From Megasphaera sp. UBA5897 (GTDB lineage: Bacteria > Bacillota > Negativicutes > Veillonellales > Megasphaeraceae), in the NCBI GenBank assembly GCA_002431345.1, contig DJEN01000034.1, forward strand, positions 1-22,519: a stretch of DNA of 22,519 nucleotides, read 5' to 3'. The position numbers and the translations under genes are program-made. The notes below the pieces were generated by a model. The model saw nothing but the letters and a program-made list of their open reading frames with translations, had not been told where the DNA came from and did not search any database. This document shows positions 6,968 to 14,199 of this stretch, piece after piece; within the stretch, counting starts at the first letter, position 1, and the number at the start of each line of letters is the position of its first letter.

Positions 6968-7407
6968 TATTTTTTGCCTTTTTTATGGAAATATTCGTGT
7001 TCTTTAGACAATTCCTGCAAAATAGTATCTACTGTCCAGGAAATATTATTGGGCGTCAGCATCGCTTTCAGCGGTATGTTTTTAAGACGTCCGCGCCGCA
7101 CAGCGTCCAGCAGCAAATTGACAGCAGGATGATCAAAGCCGCACAAAATAATAGCTTCTTTGGTAACAGGCTGCAAAGCAGCATCTTCTTCTATATTCGT
7201 GTGTACTTTTGTCGGACTGGTTTCCACTTTAGCCGCTGCAATTTCTTCGATTTCTTCATCAGTAAGCCCCAGCAGTTTTCCTACGGTTTCTTTCTTTTCC
7301 TCTTCTTTTACTGCTTTGACTTGAGATTTTGTCAAAAGTCCTAACAGTTTAAGCTGTTTTAATCGTTCTGTCGTAAAGTTAACAGCCAGCATCATACGAT
7401 ATGCCAT
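6967..7407 (-). CDS. DUF3783-like protein of unknown function
   Basis: This is a 146-residue soluble protein. An N-terminal helical, Lys/Glu-rich region (about 12-60) precedes a C-terminal domain with IILCGFDHPAVNLLLDAVR (about 85-103), PLKAMLTPNNISW (about 111-123) and EH (about 136-137). That layout resembles the DUF3783 family, for which I know no established function. The start ATG 7407 has AAGGAGAG about 6 bases upstream. The gene lies only 17 bases past the T run of the strong rplQ terminator, and I see no promoter in between, so it depends on readthrough or on a promoter inside rplQ. It overlaps the Nudix gene by the TAATG arrangement, suggesting the two are made together. Confidence 0.7.
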   Translation of the reverse strand: MAYRMMLAVNFTTERLKQLKLLGLLTKSQVKAVKEEEKKETVGKLLGLTDEEIEEIAAAKVETSPTKVHTNIEEDAALQPVTKEAIILCGFDHPAVNLLLDAVRRGRLKNIPLKAMLTPNNISWTVDTILQELSKEHEYFHKKGKK

Positions 7408-7424
7408 CAGATTCTCTCCTTATA

Positions 7425-7459
7425 CTAAAAAAACCGCTGCGGCTTTACGCCACAGCGGC
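7425..7459 (-). terminator. Strong intrinsic terminator ending the ribosomal protein cluster
   Basis: CCGCTGTGGC pairs with GCCGCAGCGG (10 base pairs with one G-T wobble, loop GTAAA), followed by seven T residues on the minus strand. It begins about 11 bases after the rplQ stop and is the strongest GC-stem terminator in the window. Confidence 0.93.
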
Positions 7460-7469
7460 TAGAATGCGA

Positions 7470-7808
7470 TTAAACTAATTCGATGATTACCATCGGAGCT
7501 GCATCGCCCTGGCGAACGCCAGTTTTGATAATACGTGTATAACCGCCTTGACGGTCTTTGTATTTCGGTGCAATTTCATCAAACAGTTTTTTTACTACGC
7601 CTTCATCCATCATGTATGCTAATACCTGACGGCGAGCATGTAAGTCACCGCGTTTAGCAAGAGTAAGCATTTTTTCAGCAACTTTGCGAAGTTCTTTTGC
7701 CTTTGCTTCTGTTGTTTCAATGCGTTCATGTTGGAATAAAGAGGTAACAATGCTACGCAATAATGCTTTACGTGCAGAGCTGTCACGTCCCAACTTTCTA
7801 TAAGCCAT
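7470..7808 (-). CDS. rplQ: 50S ribosomal protein L17
   Basis: L17 sits at the outer side of the large subunit near the polypeptide exit. The 112-residue product begins MAYRKLGRDSSARKALLRS, the family's diagnostic N-terminus, and contains TEAKAKELRKVAEKMLTLAK (about 34-53) and the basic YTRIIKTGVRQGD stretch before a short hydrophobic C-terminal strand. It is of the compact form found in Firmicutes. The gene starts 17 bases after rpoA with GAGGAGGAT as ribosome binding site and is the last gene before the cluster terminator. Confidence 0.98.
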   Translation of the reverse strand: MAYRKLGRDSSARKALLRSIVTSLFQHERIETTEAKAKELRKVAEKMLTLAKRGDLHARRQVLAYMMDEGVVKKLFDEIAPKYKDRQGGYTRIIKTGVRQGDAAPMVIIELV

Positions 7809-7825
7809 CGTTCATCCTCCTCGAA

Positions 7826-8803
7826 TTATTCTTCGTTGGATTTCAGATCGAATCCGTAATCCTTTAATTTTTCAATAATTTCATCTACTGATTTTTTGCC
7901 CAGATTGCGAATCTTAGACAAGTCATCTTCTGTCCGTTCTACTAAGTCGCCCAATGTATAGATATTAGCACGTTTTAAGCAGTTAGAAGCACGTACGGAC
8001 AAGTCCAATACGTCAATTTTAACCTGGCTGAGTTCTGGCCCAGCTGGTTCTTCCGGTGTTTCTCCATCAGGAGTAGTAAACGGTGCCAATGCTTCATTAG
8101 CCGTAGGATCAGAAGCAATTTTTTGGAAGTAATCCAAATAGCTGACCATGATAGAAGCAGCTTTGGCTACAGCATTTTCTGCAGCAATACTGCCATCGGT
8201 CTTAACTTCAAGCGTCAACGAATCATAATCCATTTCGTTGCCGACCCGGATATTGCCAACTTCGTAGTTAGTCCGAACAATCGGAGAGAAAATGGAATCG
8301 ATAGGAATTACACCGATAACATCTGTGTCTCTTTTGTTCTTAGTCGAAGGAACATAACCTTTGCCCCGTTCGATATGGCACTGCATATGAATATGCGCAT
8401 CTGTATCGAGTGTAGCAATATGAAGTTCCGGGTTTAAAATTTCTATGTCTGAGTTTACATCAAGGTCTTTTGCGGTAAATTCGCATTCACCACTAACATC
8501 TACTGTGATGTCCAATTCATCAACTTCATCGCGTGTGAATTTCAAGCTCAGCTGTTTGAGGTTCAGGATGATTTCTGAAATATCTTCCCGAACGCCAGGC
8601 AACGTCGAAAATTCATGCAATACGCCGTCAATTTTGATAGAGGTGATTGCTACGCCGTCCAACGAAGACAAGAGGACGCGCCGCAAGCTATTGCCCAATG
8701 TGATTCCGTAACCTCTGTCCAGAGGTTCGCATACGAATTTTCCATAGGTGCCGTCGTCGCTTCTTTCAACGGTTTTAACTTTAAATTTGTTATCATCAAT
8801 CAT
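7826..8803 (-). CDS. rpoA: RNA polymerase alpha subunit
   Basis: This is a 325-residue alpha subunit. The N-terminal domain dimerises and seeds core assembly with beta and beta-prime; LDRGYGITLGNSLRRVLLSS (about 28-47) is the hallmark helix region. The C-terminal domain begins after an acidic, Pro/Glu-rich linker (about 238-252) and holds VRASNCLKRANIYTLGDLV, whose Arg corresponds to the E. coli R265 that contacts UP-element DNA, and the helix-hairpin-helix IRNLGKKSVDEI. The start ATG follows GGGAGG. The 49-base gap to rpsK is the longest inside the cluster and is where rpsD stands in many relatives; no trace of it remains. Confidence 0.98.
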   Translation of the reverse strand: MIDDNKFKVKTVERSDDGTYGKFVCEPLDRGYGITLGNSLRRVLLSSLDGVAITSIKIDGVLHEFSTLPGVREDISEIILNLKQLSLKFTRDEVDELDITVDVSGECEFTAKDLDVNSDIEILNPELHIATLDTDAHIHMQCHIERGKGYVPSTKNKRDTDVIGVIPIDSIFSPIVRTNYEVGNIRVGNEMDYDSLTLEVKTDGSIAAENAVAKAASIMVSYLDYFQKIASDPTANEALAPFTTPDGETPEEPAGPELSQVKIDVLDLSVRASNCLKRANIYTLGDLVERTEDDLSKIRNLGKKSVDEIIEKLKDYGFDLKSNEE

Positions 8804-8852
8804 TAGGAAAATCCTCCCATTCCAGAATCAAAACAACTTGGTGGATTGTCTG

Positions 8853-9245
8853 TTATACACGTCTGCGTTTCGGCGGACGGCAGCCATTATGCGGGATAGG
8901 AGTTACGTCTTTGATAGAGTTAACTTCGAGACCTGCAGCCTGCAATGCACGAATAGCAGCTTCACGACCAGAGCCAGGGCCTTTTACAAATACTTCAACC
9001 TGACGAAGACCATATTCCATTGCTGTTTTAGCAGCCTGTTCAGCAGCCATCTGTGCAGCAAACGGAGTGCTTTTACGAGAACCGCGGAAACCGAGGCCGC
9101 CAGCACTTGCCCAAGACAAAGCGTTGCCTTTTGCATCACTAATAGTAACAATAGTATTATTAAAAGTAGAACGAATATGAGCTGCACCCGATTCTACATG
9201 TTTCTTTTCTTTTCTTTTATTGCTTCTTACGTTATTCTTAGCCAA
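8853..9245 (-). CDS. rpsK: 30S ribosomal protein S11 (TTG start)
   Basis: S11 forms part of the 30S platform next to the mRNA exit and the E site. The 130-residue product shows HIRSTFNNTIVTISDAKGN, SWASAGGLGFRGSRKSTPFA, the glycine-rich KGPGSGREAAIRALQAAGL and the C-terminal IPHNGCRPPKRRRV, all typical. The expected MAKN start is encoded by TTG at 9245; GGAGGG lies about 9 bases upstream and no ATG is available nearby, so TTG is accepted. It follows rpsM after 28 bases. Confidence 0.97.
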   Translation of the reverse strand: MAKNNVRSNKRKEKKHVESGAAHIRSTFNNTIVTISDAKGNALSWASAGGLGFRGSRKSTPFAAQMAAEQAAKTAMEYGLRQVEVFVKGPGSGREAAIRALQAAGLEVNSIKDVTPIPHNGCRPPKRRRV

Positions 9246-9273
9246 AATCGTTTCCCTCCTTACTTAAAAAATC

Positions 9274-9642
9274 TTATTTTTTCTTACCTGCGATTGCTTT
9301 TCTCGGGCCTTTACGTGTACGTGCGTTTGTCTTTGTGCGCTGACCGCGAACAGGGAGACCTGCACGATGACGTTTGCCGCGATACGAATTAACTTCGATT
9401 AAGCGTTTAATGTTAAGAGCGCCTTCACGACGAAGGTCACCTTCTACTTTATAGTCATGACCGATTACTTCACGGATTTTTTGTACTTCATCTTCTGTCA
9501 AATCGCGAACGCGTGTGTCCGGATTAACACCTGTTTTCTTCAGGATTTCCTGAGAAGAAGAAAGACCAATACCGAAAATGTAAGTCAACCCAATTTCAAC
9601 TCGTTTATCACGTGGTAAATCCACACCGGCTATACGTGCCAT
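9274..9642 (-). CDS. rpsM: 30S ribosomal protein S13
   Basis: S13 lies in the head of the small subunit, touches P-site tRNA through its C-terminal tail and forms bridges to the 50S subunit. The product is 122 residues. ARIAGVDLPRDKRVEIGLTY at the start, IFGIG followed by the helix-two-turns-helix, and the basic C-terminal tail with RHRAGLPVRGQRTKTNARTR are conserved. The ATG is preceded by a good AGGAGGTGG site. rpmJ lies 22 bases upstream. Confidence 0.98.
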   Translation of the reverse strand: MARIAGVDLPRDKRVEIGLTYIFGIGLSSSQEILKKTGVNPDTRVRDLTEDEVQKIREVIGHDYKVEGDLRREGALNIKRLIEVNSYRGKRHRAGLPVRGQRTKTNARTRKGPRKAIAGKKK

Positions 9643-9664
9643 CTATTCATCCACCTCCTGTCTA

Positions 9665-9778
9665 TTAACCTTGTTTCTGTTTATGTTTCGGATTTTCGCA
9701 AATAACCATTACACGGCCTTTGCGTTTGATAATTTTGCATTTTTCGCAAATTTTCTTTACTGACGGTTTTACCTTCAT
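9665..9778 (-). CDS. rpmJ: 50S ribosomal protein L36
   Basis: This small gene of 37 codons was found by translating the gap between infA and rpsM. The product reads MKVKPSVKKICEKCKIIKRK in its first 20 residues and ends with ICENPKHKQKQG. Cys11, Cys14, Cys27 and His32 form the zinc ribbon of the zinc-containing L36 form. L36 stabilises 23S rRNA domains late in 50S assembly. A zinc-free paralogue elsewhere in the genome cannot be excluded. The start ATG has AGGAGGTTAAT just upstream. Confidence 0.97.
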   Translation of the reverse strand: MKVKPSVKKICEKCKIIKRKGRVMVICENPKHKQKQG

Positions 9779-9803
9779 AATTAACCTCCTGCGTAATACA
9801 ATC

Positions 9804-10022
9804 TTACTTGAAGCGATACGTAATACGACCGCGATTCAGATCATACGGTGTCAATTCCATTGTAACTCTGTCGCCAGGAAGAATCCGAATAAAATTCATA
9901 CGCATTTTTCCTGAAACATGAGCCAGCACGATGTGCTCGTTTTCCAATTTTACTTTAAACATTGCGTTAGGCAGTGCTTCAACGACGACGCCTTCTACTT
10001 CAATGACATCTTCCTTAGACAT
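9804..10022 (-). CDS. infA: Translation initiation factor IF-1
   Basis: This 72-residue OB-fold protein occupies the A site of the 30S subunit during initiation and assists IF-2 and IF-3. SKEDVIEVEGVVVEALPNAM, FKVKLENEH, VSGKMRMNFIRILPGDRV and the C-terminal ELTPYDLNRGRITYR are all canonical. The ATG lies inside the last codons of the upstream KOW gene (8-base overlap), with GGGAGG within that gene serving as ribosome binding site, so translation of the two is probably linked. Confidence 0.98.
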   Translation of the reverse strand: MSKEDVIEVEGVVVEALPNAMFKVKLENEHIVLAHVSGKMRMNFIRILPGDRVTMELTPYDLNRGRITYRFK

Positions 10023-10308
10023 GTGTAACCTCCCTGGTCAAATCCATCTTGGCCCGGTTCACAACGGACCGTATCCATTCATTGCTGATTCTCAGGGGAC
10101 CAACGCTTCCCATGGATCCGTTCGTTCCCACTATCTGGAGATGCCGGCAATTTTTTTTCTTCGGCTTATCCAATTTGTACTTTCTACCGTCAGCAATCCA
10201 TACATAGGGATAATCCAACTTGCCGACAACGACATACAAGCTATTTTTATCCCTGCCTGCACAGCTTTTGACCACTGCGTAGTCAGGCAACTGTAGCCGC
10301 TCCATCAT
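10015..10308 (-). CDS. KOW domain-containing RNA-binding protein (L14e-like)
   Basis: This is a 97-residue basic protein resembling the archaeal/eukaryotic L14e/L6e/L27e KOW group. The KOW-like part is YAVVKSCAGRDKNSLYVVVG (about 10-29), then a strand with ADGRKYKLDKPKKKNCRHL (about 39-57). The family is found between map and infA in many Clostridia and Negativicutes; its precise role on the ribosome is not established to my knowledge. The ATG overlaps the map stop codon as ATGA, and the gene's end overlaps infA by 8 bases, so all three are tightly coupled. A second ATG follows at once (10305), leaving the exact start uncertain by one residue. No clear Shine-Dalgarno site is visible. Confidence 0.82.
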   Translation of the reverse strand: MMERLQLPDYAVVKSCAGRDKNSLYVVVGKLDYPYVWIADGRKYKLDKPKKKNCRHLQIVGTNGSMGSVGPLRISNEWIRSVVNRAKMDLTREVTHV

Positions 10309-11054
10309 TCCGGTAAGGTCAGGATTTCCGGACCGTTTTCAGTAATAGCTACTGTATGTTCAAAATGAGCTGCCGGTTTTTTATCACGAGTAACAACAGT
10401 CCAGCCGTTTTTCAACTGCCGAACCTTTTCTGTCCCCATGTTAATCATCGGTTCAATAGCTAAAACCATGCCCGGTTCCAGTAATTCCCCATGACCTGGC
10501 ATGCCATAATTCGGCACTTCTGGTTCTTCATGCATATCTGTGCCAATACCGTGGCCTACATAGTCACGAACAACACCATACCCAAATGATTCAGCATAGG
10601 CTTGAACGGCATGTCCGATGTCGCCCAGGTGGTTGCCAGCAACTGCCTGCTCAATGCCTTTATAGAGACTTTCTTCTGTTACTTTGAGCAACTGAAGAGT
10701 AGCCGGGGCAACGTGACCAATAGGAATAGTCACTGTAGAGTCTCCATGGTAGCCATTTTTATTTACAACCAAATCAATACTGATTATATCGCCATCTTTT
10801 AACTTGCGTCGGCCAGGAATACCATGAACAACTTCTTCATTTACACTGGCGCAAATAGTTGCCGGAAATCCATAATAGCCTTTGCAACTCGGAAAAGCAC
10901 CGCAGCTGCGGATGTATTCTTCGCAGCGCTGATCCAGCTCACCCGTTGTAACGCCCGGCTTCGCCAGCTTTTTCATCAGCTGCAACGCATTGGCAGTAAT
11001 GCGGCCAGCTTCGCGAATATACTCAATTTCCCGTTTAGATTTTAAAATAATCAT
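10305..11054 (-). CDS. map: Methionine aminopeptidase, type I
   Basis: This enzyme removes the initiator methionine from nascent proteins in the cytosol. The product has 249 residues. The five metal ligands of the pita-bread fold are visible: D94, D105, H168 (in GHGIG), E201 (in EPMIN) and E232 (in FEHTVAIT), with H79 as the substrate-side histidine. A longer reading from TTG 11072 is possible, but it overlaps adk by 17 bases. The ATG at 11054 stands one base past the adk stop and gives the usual MIILKS...REIEYIREAGRI beginning. The ribosome binding site (AAAAGAG) is weak, so translation probably continues from adk. Confidence 0.97.
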   Translation of the reverse strand: MIILKSKREIEYIREAGRITANALQLMKKLAKPGVTTGELDQRCEEYIRSCGAFPSCKGYYGFPATICASVNEEVVHGIPGRRKLKDGDIISIDLVVNKNGYHGDSTVTIPIGHVAPATLQLLKVTEESLYKGIEQAVAGNHLGDIGHAVQAYAESFGYGVVRDYVGHGIGTDMHEEPEVPNYGMPGHGELLEPGMVLAIEPMINMGTEKVRQLKNGWTVVTRDKKPAAHFEHTVAITENGPEILTLPE

Positions 11055-11055
11055 T

Positions 11056-11706
11056 TTATTTACTCTTTTCAAGACTTGCTACGATATCATTGAATACATG
11101 TTCCATTTCCTGTTTGCCATCGACTTCGATATACAAATTGGAATTTTTATAGTAATCAATGAGCGGTTTTGTCTGTGCTGCATATACGCTGAGACGTTTT
11201 TTAACAGTTTCCATCTTGTCGTCATCACGCTGGTACAGTTCTCCACCGCATTTGTCGCAGACATTCTTAACTTTAGACGGTTTAAATTCGACATGGTACG
11301 TCGCACCGCAGGAACGGCAAATCTGGCGGCCTGTCGTACGTTTAATCAGTTCTTCATCCGGAACAGAAATATTGACAACGCCGTCAAGTTTAATGCCTAA
11401 ATCGCTGAGAATAGCATCGAGGGATACAGCCTGTGAAGTCGTACGCGGAAAACCATCCAGGATAAATCCCTTCTTGCAATCGTCTTTTGCCAAACGTTCT
11501 TTGACAATACCGACAGTTACAGCATCCGGTACGAGCTGGCCGTTGTCCATGTACTTTTTGGCTTCCAATCCAAGGGGAGTCTGTTCCTTCACTGCTGCAC
11601 GGAACATATCACCAGTAGAAATCTGGGGAATACCATATTTTTCAATCAATCGTTCGGCCTGTGTGCCTTTACCAGCACCCGGAGGGCCCATTAAAAGAAT
11701 GTACAC
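11056..11706 (-). CDS. adk: Adenylate kinase, zinc-containing LID form (GTG start)
   Basis: Adenylate kinase interconverts ATP + AMP and 2 ADP. The 216-residue protein has the P-loop GPPGAGKGT (7-15), the AMP-binding segment STGDMFRAAV, and DGFPRT (84-89). The long LID carries Cys130, Cys133, Cys150 and Cys153 in CxxC...CxxC spacing, the structural zinc site common in Gram-positive enzymes. The start is GTG at 11706, giving MYILLMGPPG; AAGGGGGT lies at normal distance and the in-frame ATG five codons later would cut into the first beta strand. It is placed 16 bases after secY. Confidence 0.97.
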   Translation of the reverse strand: MYILLMGPPGAGKGTQAERLIEKYGIPQISTGDMFRAAVKEQTPLGLEAKKYMDNGQLVPDAVTVGIVKERLAKDDCKKGFILDGFPRTTSQAVSLDAILSDLGIKLDGVVNISVPDEELIKRTTGRQICRSCGATYHVEFKPSKVKNVCDKCGGELYQRDDDKMETVKKRLSVYAAQTKPLIDYYKNSNLYIEVDGKQEMEHVFNDIVASLEKSK

Positions 11707-11722
11707 TTAAACTACCCCCTTA

Positions 11723-12985
11723 TTATTTCATAAATCCTTGATATTGTCTATTCAAAACTAAGGATTCAGCTTGTTTCATCGTATCAATGGCTACGCCGAC
11801 AACAATCAGCAATGCCGTGCCGCCGAAGTATACCCCTTCAATACCGGTAATCCAGCCAATAAAGTTTGGCAGAATAGCAATAAATGCTAAGAAAAATGCA
11901 CCGGCAAGAGTGATGCGAGTCATAATTCTATCTATATACAAAGCCGTTGGCTGTCCCGGACGAATCCCAGGAATAAAGCCGCCGTATTTTTGCATATTTT
12001 CCGTAAGCTGCGGAATATTCAGCGAAATAGCGGTATAAAAATAAGTAAAGAAGATAATCAGGATTGCATACATTACCGTATTGGTTACCGTACCCCATGC
12101 AAACCATCCTGCAATCATCTGAATTGTTTCATTCTGTACAAACTGTGCAATCGTAACAGGAAACATCAATACAGAAGATGCGAAGATAATGGGAATGACC
12201 CCTGCCTGATTTACTTTCAGCGGAATGTGTGTAGAATGACCGCCATACATCTTACGACCGACAATACGTTTTGCATACTGTACAGCTACACGCCGCTGTC
12301 CTTGTGTTACTTCAATAACGACTACAATCATAAAAATTGCAATCAATGCAAAGAGCAACACTTGGAAAATGTTAATAGAGCCAGCTTGAATGTACTTGTA
12401 TACCGTCATGCAGCCATTTGGGAAACGAGCTACGATACCGGCAAAGATGATAAGAGAAATCCCATTACCTATGCCGCCAGCCGTAATCTGGTCGCCCAAC
12501 CACATAAGAAAACAAGTACCTGCTGTCAAAATAACAGCTACCATGATGACCATTGCCCAGCTGTTGTCAATGAGTGCATTGTTTACTTTCAACGCATAGC
12601 TCATGGCAAACGCCTGGATAAATCCAAGCAACACAGTGCCATACCGCGTTACCTTTTGGATTTTATCACGGCCATCTTGGTTATCTTTGGCCCATTGTTC
12701 AAAAGTAGGTACTACCGATGTCAGCAACTGCATAATAATGGAAGCATTGATATACGGCGTAATGCTCATCGCAAGAATAGAAAACTTACTTAATGCACCG
12801 CCAGAAAATAAGTCAAGCAAACCAAATAAGTTGCCGCTGCTAAAAAGATTTTCAATGACTGAGGCGTCTACCCCTGGAACAGGGATATGGACACCTAGTC
12901 TGAAAATGATGAACATAATTAAGGTGAATACTGCGCGTTTCCGAAATTCCGGTACGTTCAGTACGTTCTGGATGCTATCTAACAT
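11723..12985 (-). CDS. secY: Protein translocase channel subunit SecY
   Basis: SecY forms the membrane channel for secreted and membrane proteins with SecE and SecG, driven by SecA or the ribosome. The 420-residue protein shows ten hydrophobic helices. Diagnostic stretches are FRLGVHIPVPGVDA (about 29-42), the plug region NLFGLLDLFSGGAL, SITPYINASIIMQLL, and the cytoplasmic loop with GQRRVAVQYAKRIVGRK followed by STHIPLKVNQAGVIPIIFA. FIPGIRPGQPT, carrying the conserved Arg before helix 9, is also present. The ATG has GGGGTGAT upstream and stands 12 bases after rplO. Confidence 0.98.
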   Translation of the reverse strand: MLDSIQNVLNVPEFRKRAVFTLIMFIIFRLGVHIPVPGVDASVIENLFSSGNLFGLLDLFSGGALSKFSILAMSITPYINASIIMQLLTSVVPTFEQWAKDNQDGRDKIQKVTRYGTVLLGFIQAFAMSYALKVNNALIDNSWAMVIMVAVILTAGTCFLMWLGDQITAGGIGNGISLIIFAGIVARFPNGCMTVYKYIQAGSINIFQVLLFALIAIFMIVVVIEVTQGQRRVAVQYAKRIVGRKMYGGHSTHIPLKVNQAGVIPIIFASSVLMFPVTIAQFVQNETIQMIAGWFAWGTVTNTVMYAILIIFFTYFYTAISLNIPQLTENMQKYGGFIPGIRPGQPTALYIDRIMTRITLAGAFFLAFIAILPNFIGWITGIEGVYFGGTALLIVVGVAIDTMKQAESLVLNRQYQGFMK

Positions 12986-12997
12986 CGCAAATCACCC

Positions 12998-13462
12998 CTA
13001 CTGTTCTGCTACCGGTTCTTCTCCCGGTACTACAACCTTACCGCCTGCAGCTTCGATTTTAGCTTTAGCAGATTTAGTGAAGCCATTAGCTACGACAGTG
13101 AGTTTCTTTTCAACTTCGCCATTGCCAAGGATACGAACACCATCGCGAACATTTTTGAGGATGCCAGCTTCTACCAAAGCAACAGGATCAACAGTCGTGC
13201 CGTCTTCAAAACGGTTGAGTACAGAAACGTTAACTTCTGCATATTCTTTAGCCCAAACATTCTTGAAGCCGCGTTTTGGGAGCAAACGATACAACGGCAT
13301 CTGGCCGCCTTCGAAGCCCGGGCGCTTGCCGCCGCCGCTACGGGAAAGCTGACCTTTCATACCTTTGCCAGCTGTTTTGCCATTGCCGGAGCCAATGCCG
13401 CGGCCAACGCGGTTGCGTTTTTTCTTGGAACCAGGAATAATACTCATTTCATGAAGTTTCAA
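12998..13462 (-). CDS. rplO: 50S ribosomal protein L15 (TTG start)
   Basis: L15 is a late-assembly protein with a long extended N-terminal arm penetrating 23S rRNA. The product is 154 residues; the arm is visible as KKKRNRVGRGIGSGNGKTAG and SGGGKRPGFEGGQMPLYRLL. The expected MKLHEM start is encoded by TTG at 13462, 9 bases after AGGAGG; starting at the first ATG (codon 6) would place the ribosome binding site too far away. The C-terminus carries a short acidic/Pro extension (VPGEEPVAEQ). Confidence 0.97.
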   Translation of the reverse strand: MKLHEMSIIPGSKKKRNRVGRGIGSGNGKTAGKGMKGQLSRSGGGKRPGFEGGQMPLYRLLPKRGFKNVWAKEYAEVNVSVLNRFEDGTTVDPVALVEAGILKNVRDGVRILGNGEVEKKLTVVANGFTKSAKAKIEAAGGKVVVPGEEPVAEQ

Positions 13463-13483
13463 TTCAGCGCACCTCCTTCTATA

Positions 13484-13663
13484 TTAAATTTCTTCTACTT
13501 TTACTAAGTGTTCTACTTTATGAAGCATTCCTTTAATCTGAGGAGTTACTTCTTTTACTACGCTGGAGTTCGTCTTATGGAGACCAAGTGCAACGACAGT
13601 TGCACGCTGATCGCCAGGACGGCCTGCGAGACTCTTAACGAGTGTAACTTTTACTTGAGCCAT
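13484..13663 (-). CDS. rpmD: 50S ribosomal protein L30
   Basis: This small gene was found by translating the gap between rplO and rpsE. The 59-residue product reads MAQVKVTLVKSLAGRPGDQR at its start and continues with VALGLHKTNSSVV, ending in HLVKVEEI, the compact ferredoxin-like L30 fold with the usual GRPGDQR turn. It is of normal length for bacteria. The ATG at 13663 is preceded by AAGGAGGAT; rpsE ends 17 bases upstream. Confidence 0.96.
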   Translation of the reverse strand: MAQVKVTLVKSLAGRPGDQRATVVALGLHKTNSSVVKEVTPQIKGMLHKVEHLVKVEEI

Positions 13664-13680
13664 CTTGTGTATCCTCCTTA

Positions 13681-14181
13681 TTAACCGTAAATTTCTTCTA
13701 CAGTTTTGCCACGGAGTTCAGCAACTTTATTGACATCCTTCAAACGGCTCAACCCTTCGATAGTTGCCTGAACCATGTTGTTCGGGTTAGAAGAACCAAT
13801 GGATTTTGTCAAGATGTTGCGTACGCCAGCCAATTCCAATACGGCACGTACCGGACCGCCAGCAATAACGCCAGTACCTTCTGCAGCCGGTTTCAAGAAT
13901 ACTTGGCCAGCACCGAAAATACCTGTGACCTGATGAGGAATAGAACCGTTTTTCAATGCAACGGTAATCATATTTTTCTTAGCGTCTTCAACGCCTTTAC
14001 GGATTGCTTCCGGAACTTCGCCAGCTTTGCCTAATCCTGCGCCTACTTTGCCGTTGCCGTCACCGACAACAACCAAAGCACTGAAGGAAAAACGGCGGCC
14101 GCCTTTAACTACCTTAGCAACACGGTTGATGAATACGACATTTTCTTGTAATTCGAGACCTGCATGGTCGACTTTTGCCAT
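13681..14181 (-). CDS. rpsE: 30S ribosomal protein S5
   Basis: S5 lies at the mRNA entry side of the 30S subunit, helps set decoding accuracy and is a known site of spectinomycin resistance. The 166-residue protein has the N-terminal double-stranded RNA-binding-like domain with RVAKVVKGGRRFSFSALVVV (about 20-39) and the C-terminal domain with VIAGGPVRAVLELAGV and IGSSNPNNMVQATIEGL. The loop region around residues 20-30 looks wild type (VVKGGRRF). The ATG follows AAGGAGGAAA. Confidence 0.98.
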   Translation of the reverse strand: MAKVDHAGLELQENVVFINRVAKVVKGGRRFSFSALVVVGDGNGKVGAGLGKAGEVPEAIRKGVEDAKKNMITVALKNGSIPHQVTGIFGAGQVFLKPAAEGTGVIAGGPVRAVLELAGVRNILTKSIGSSNPNNMVQATIEGLSRLKDVNKVAELRGKTVEEIYG

Positions 14182-14199
14182 GTGTTATTTCCTCCTTGA

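Noticed and set aside
8748..9392. Open frame of 214 codons on the plus strand
   Set aside because: It spans rpoA, rpsK and rpsM in antisense and crosses their junctions. These genes are certain, and the product has no family features.
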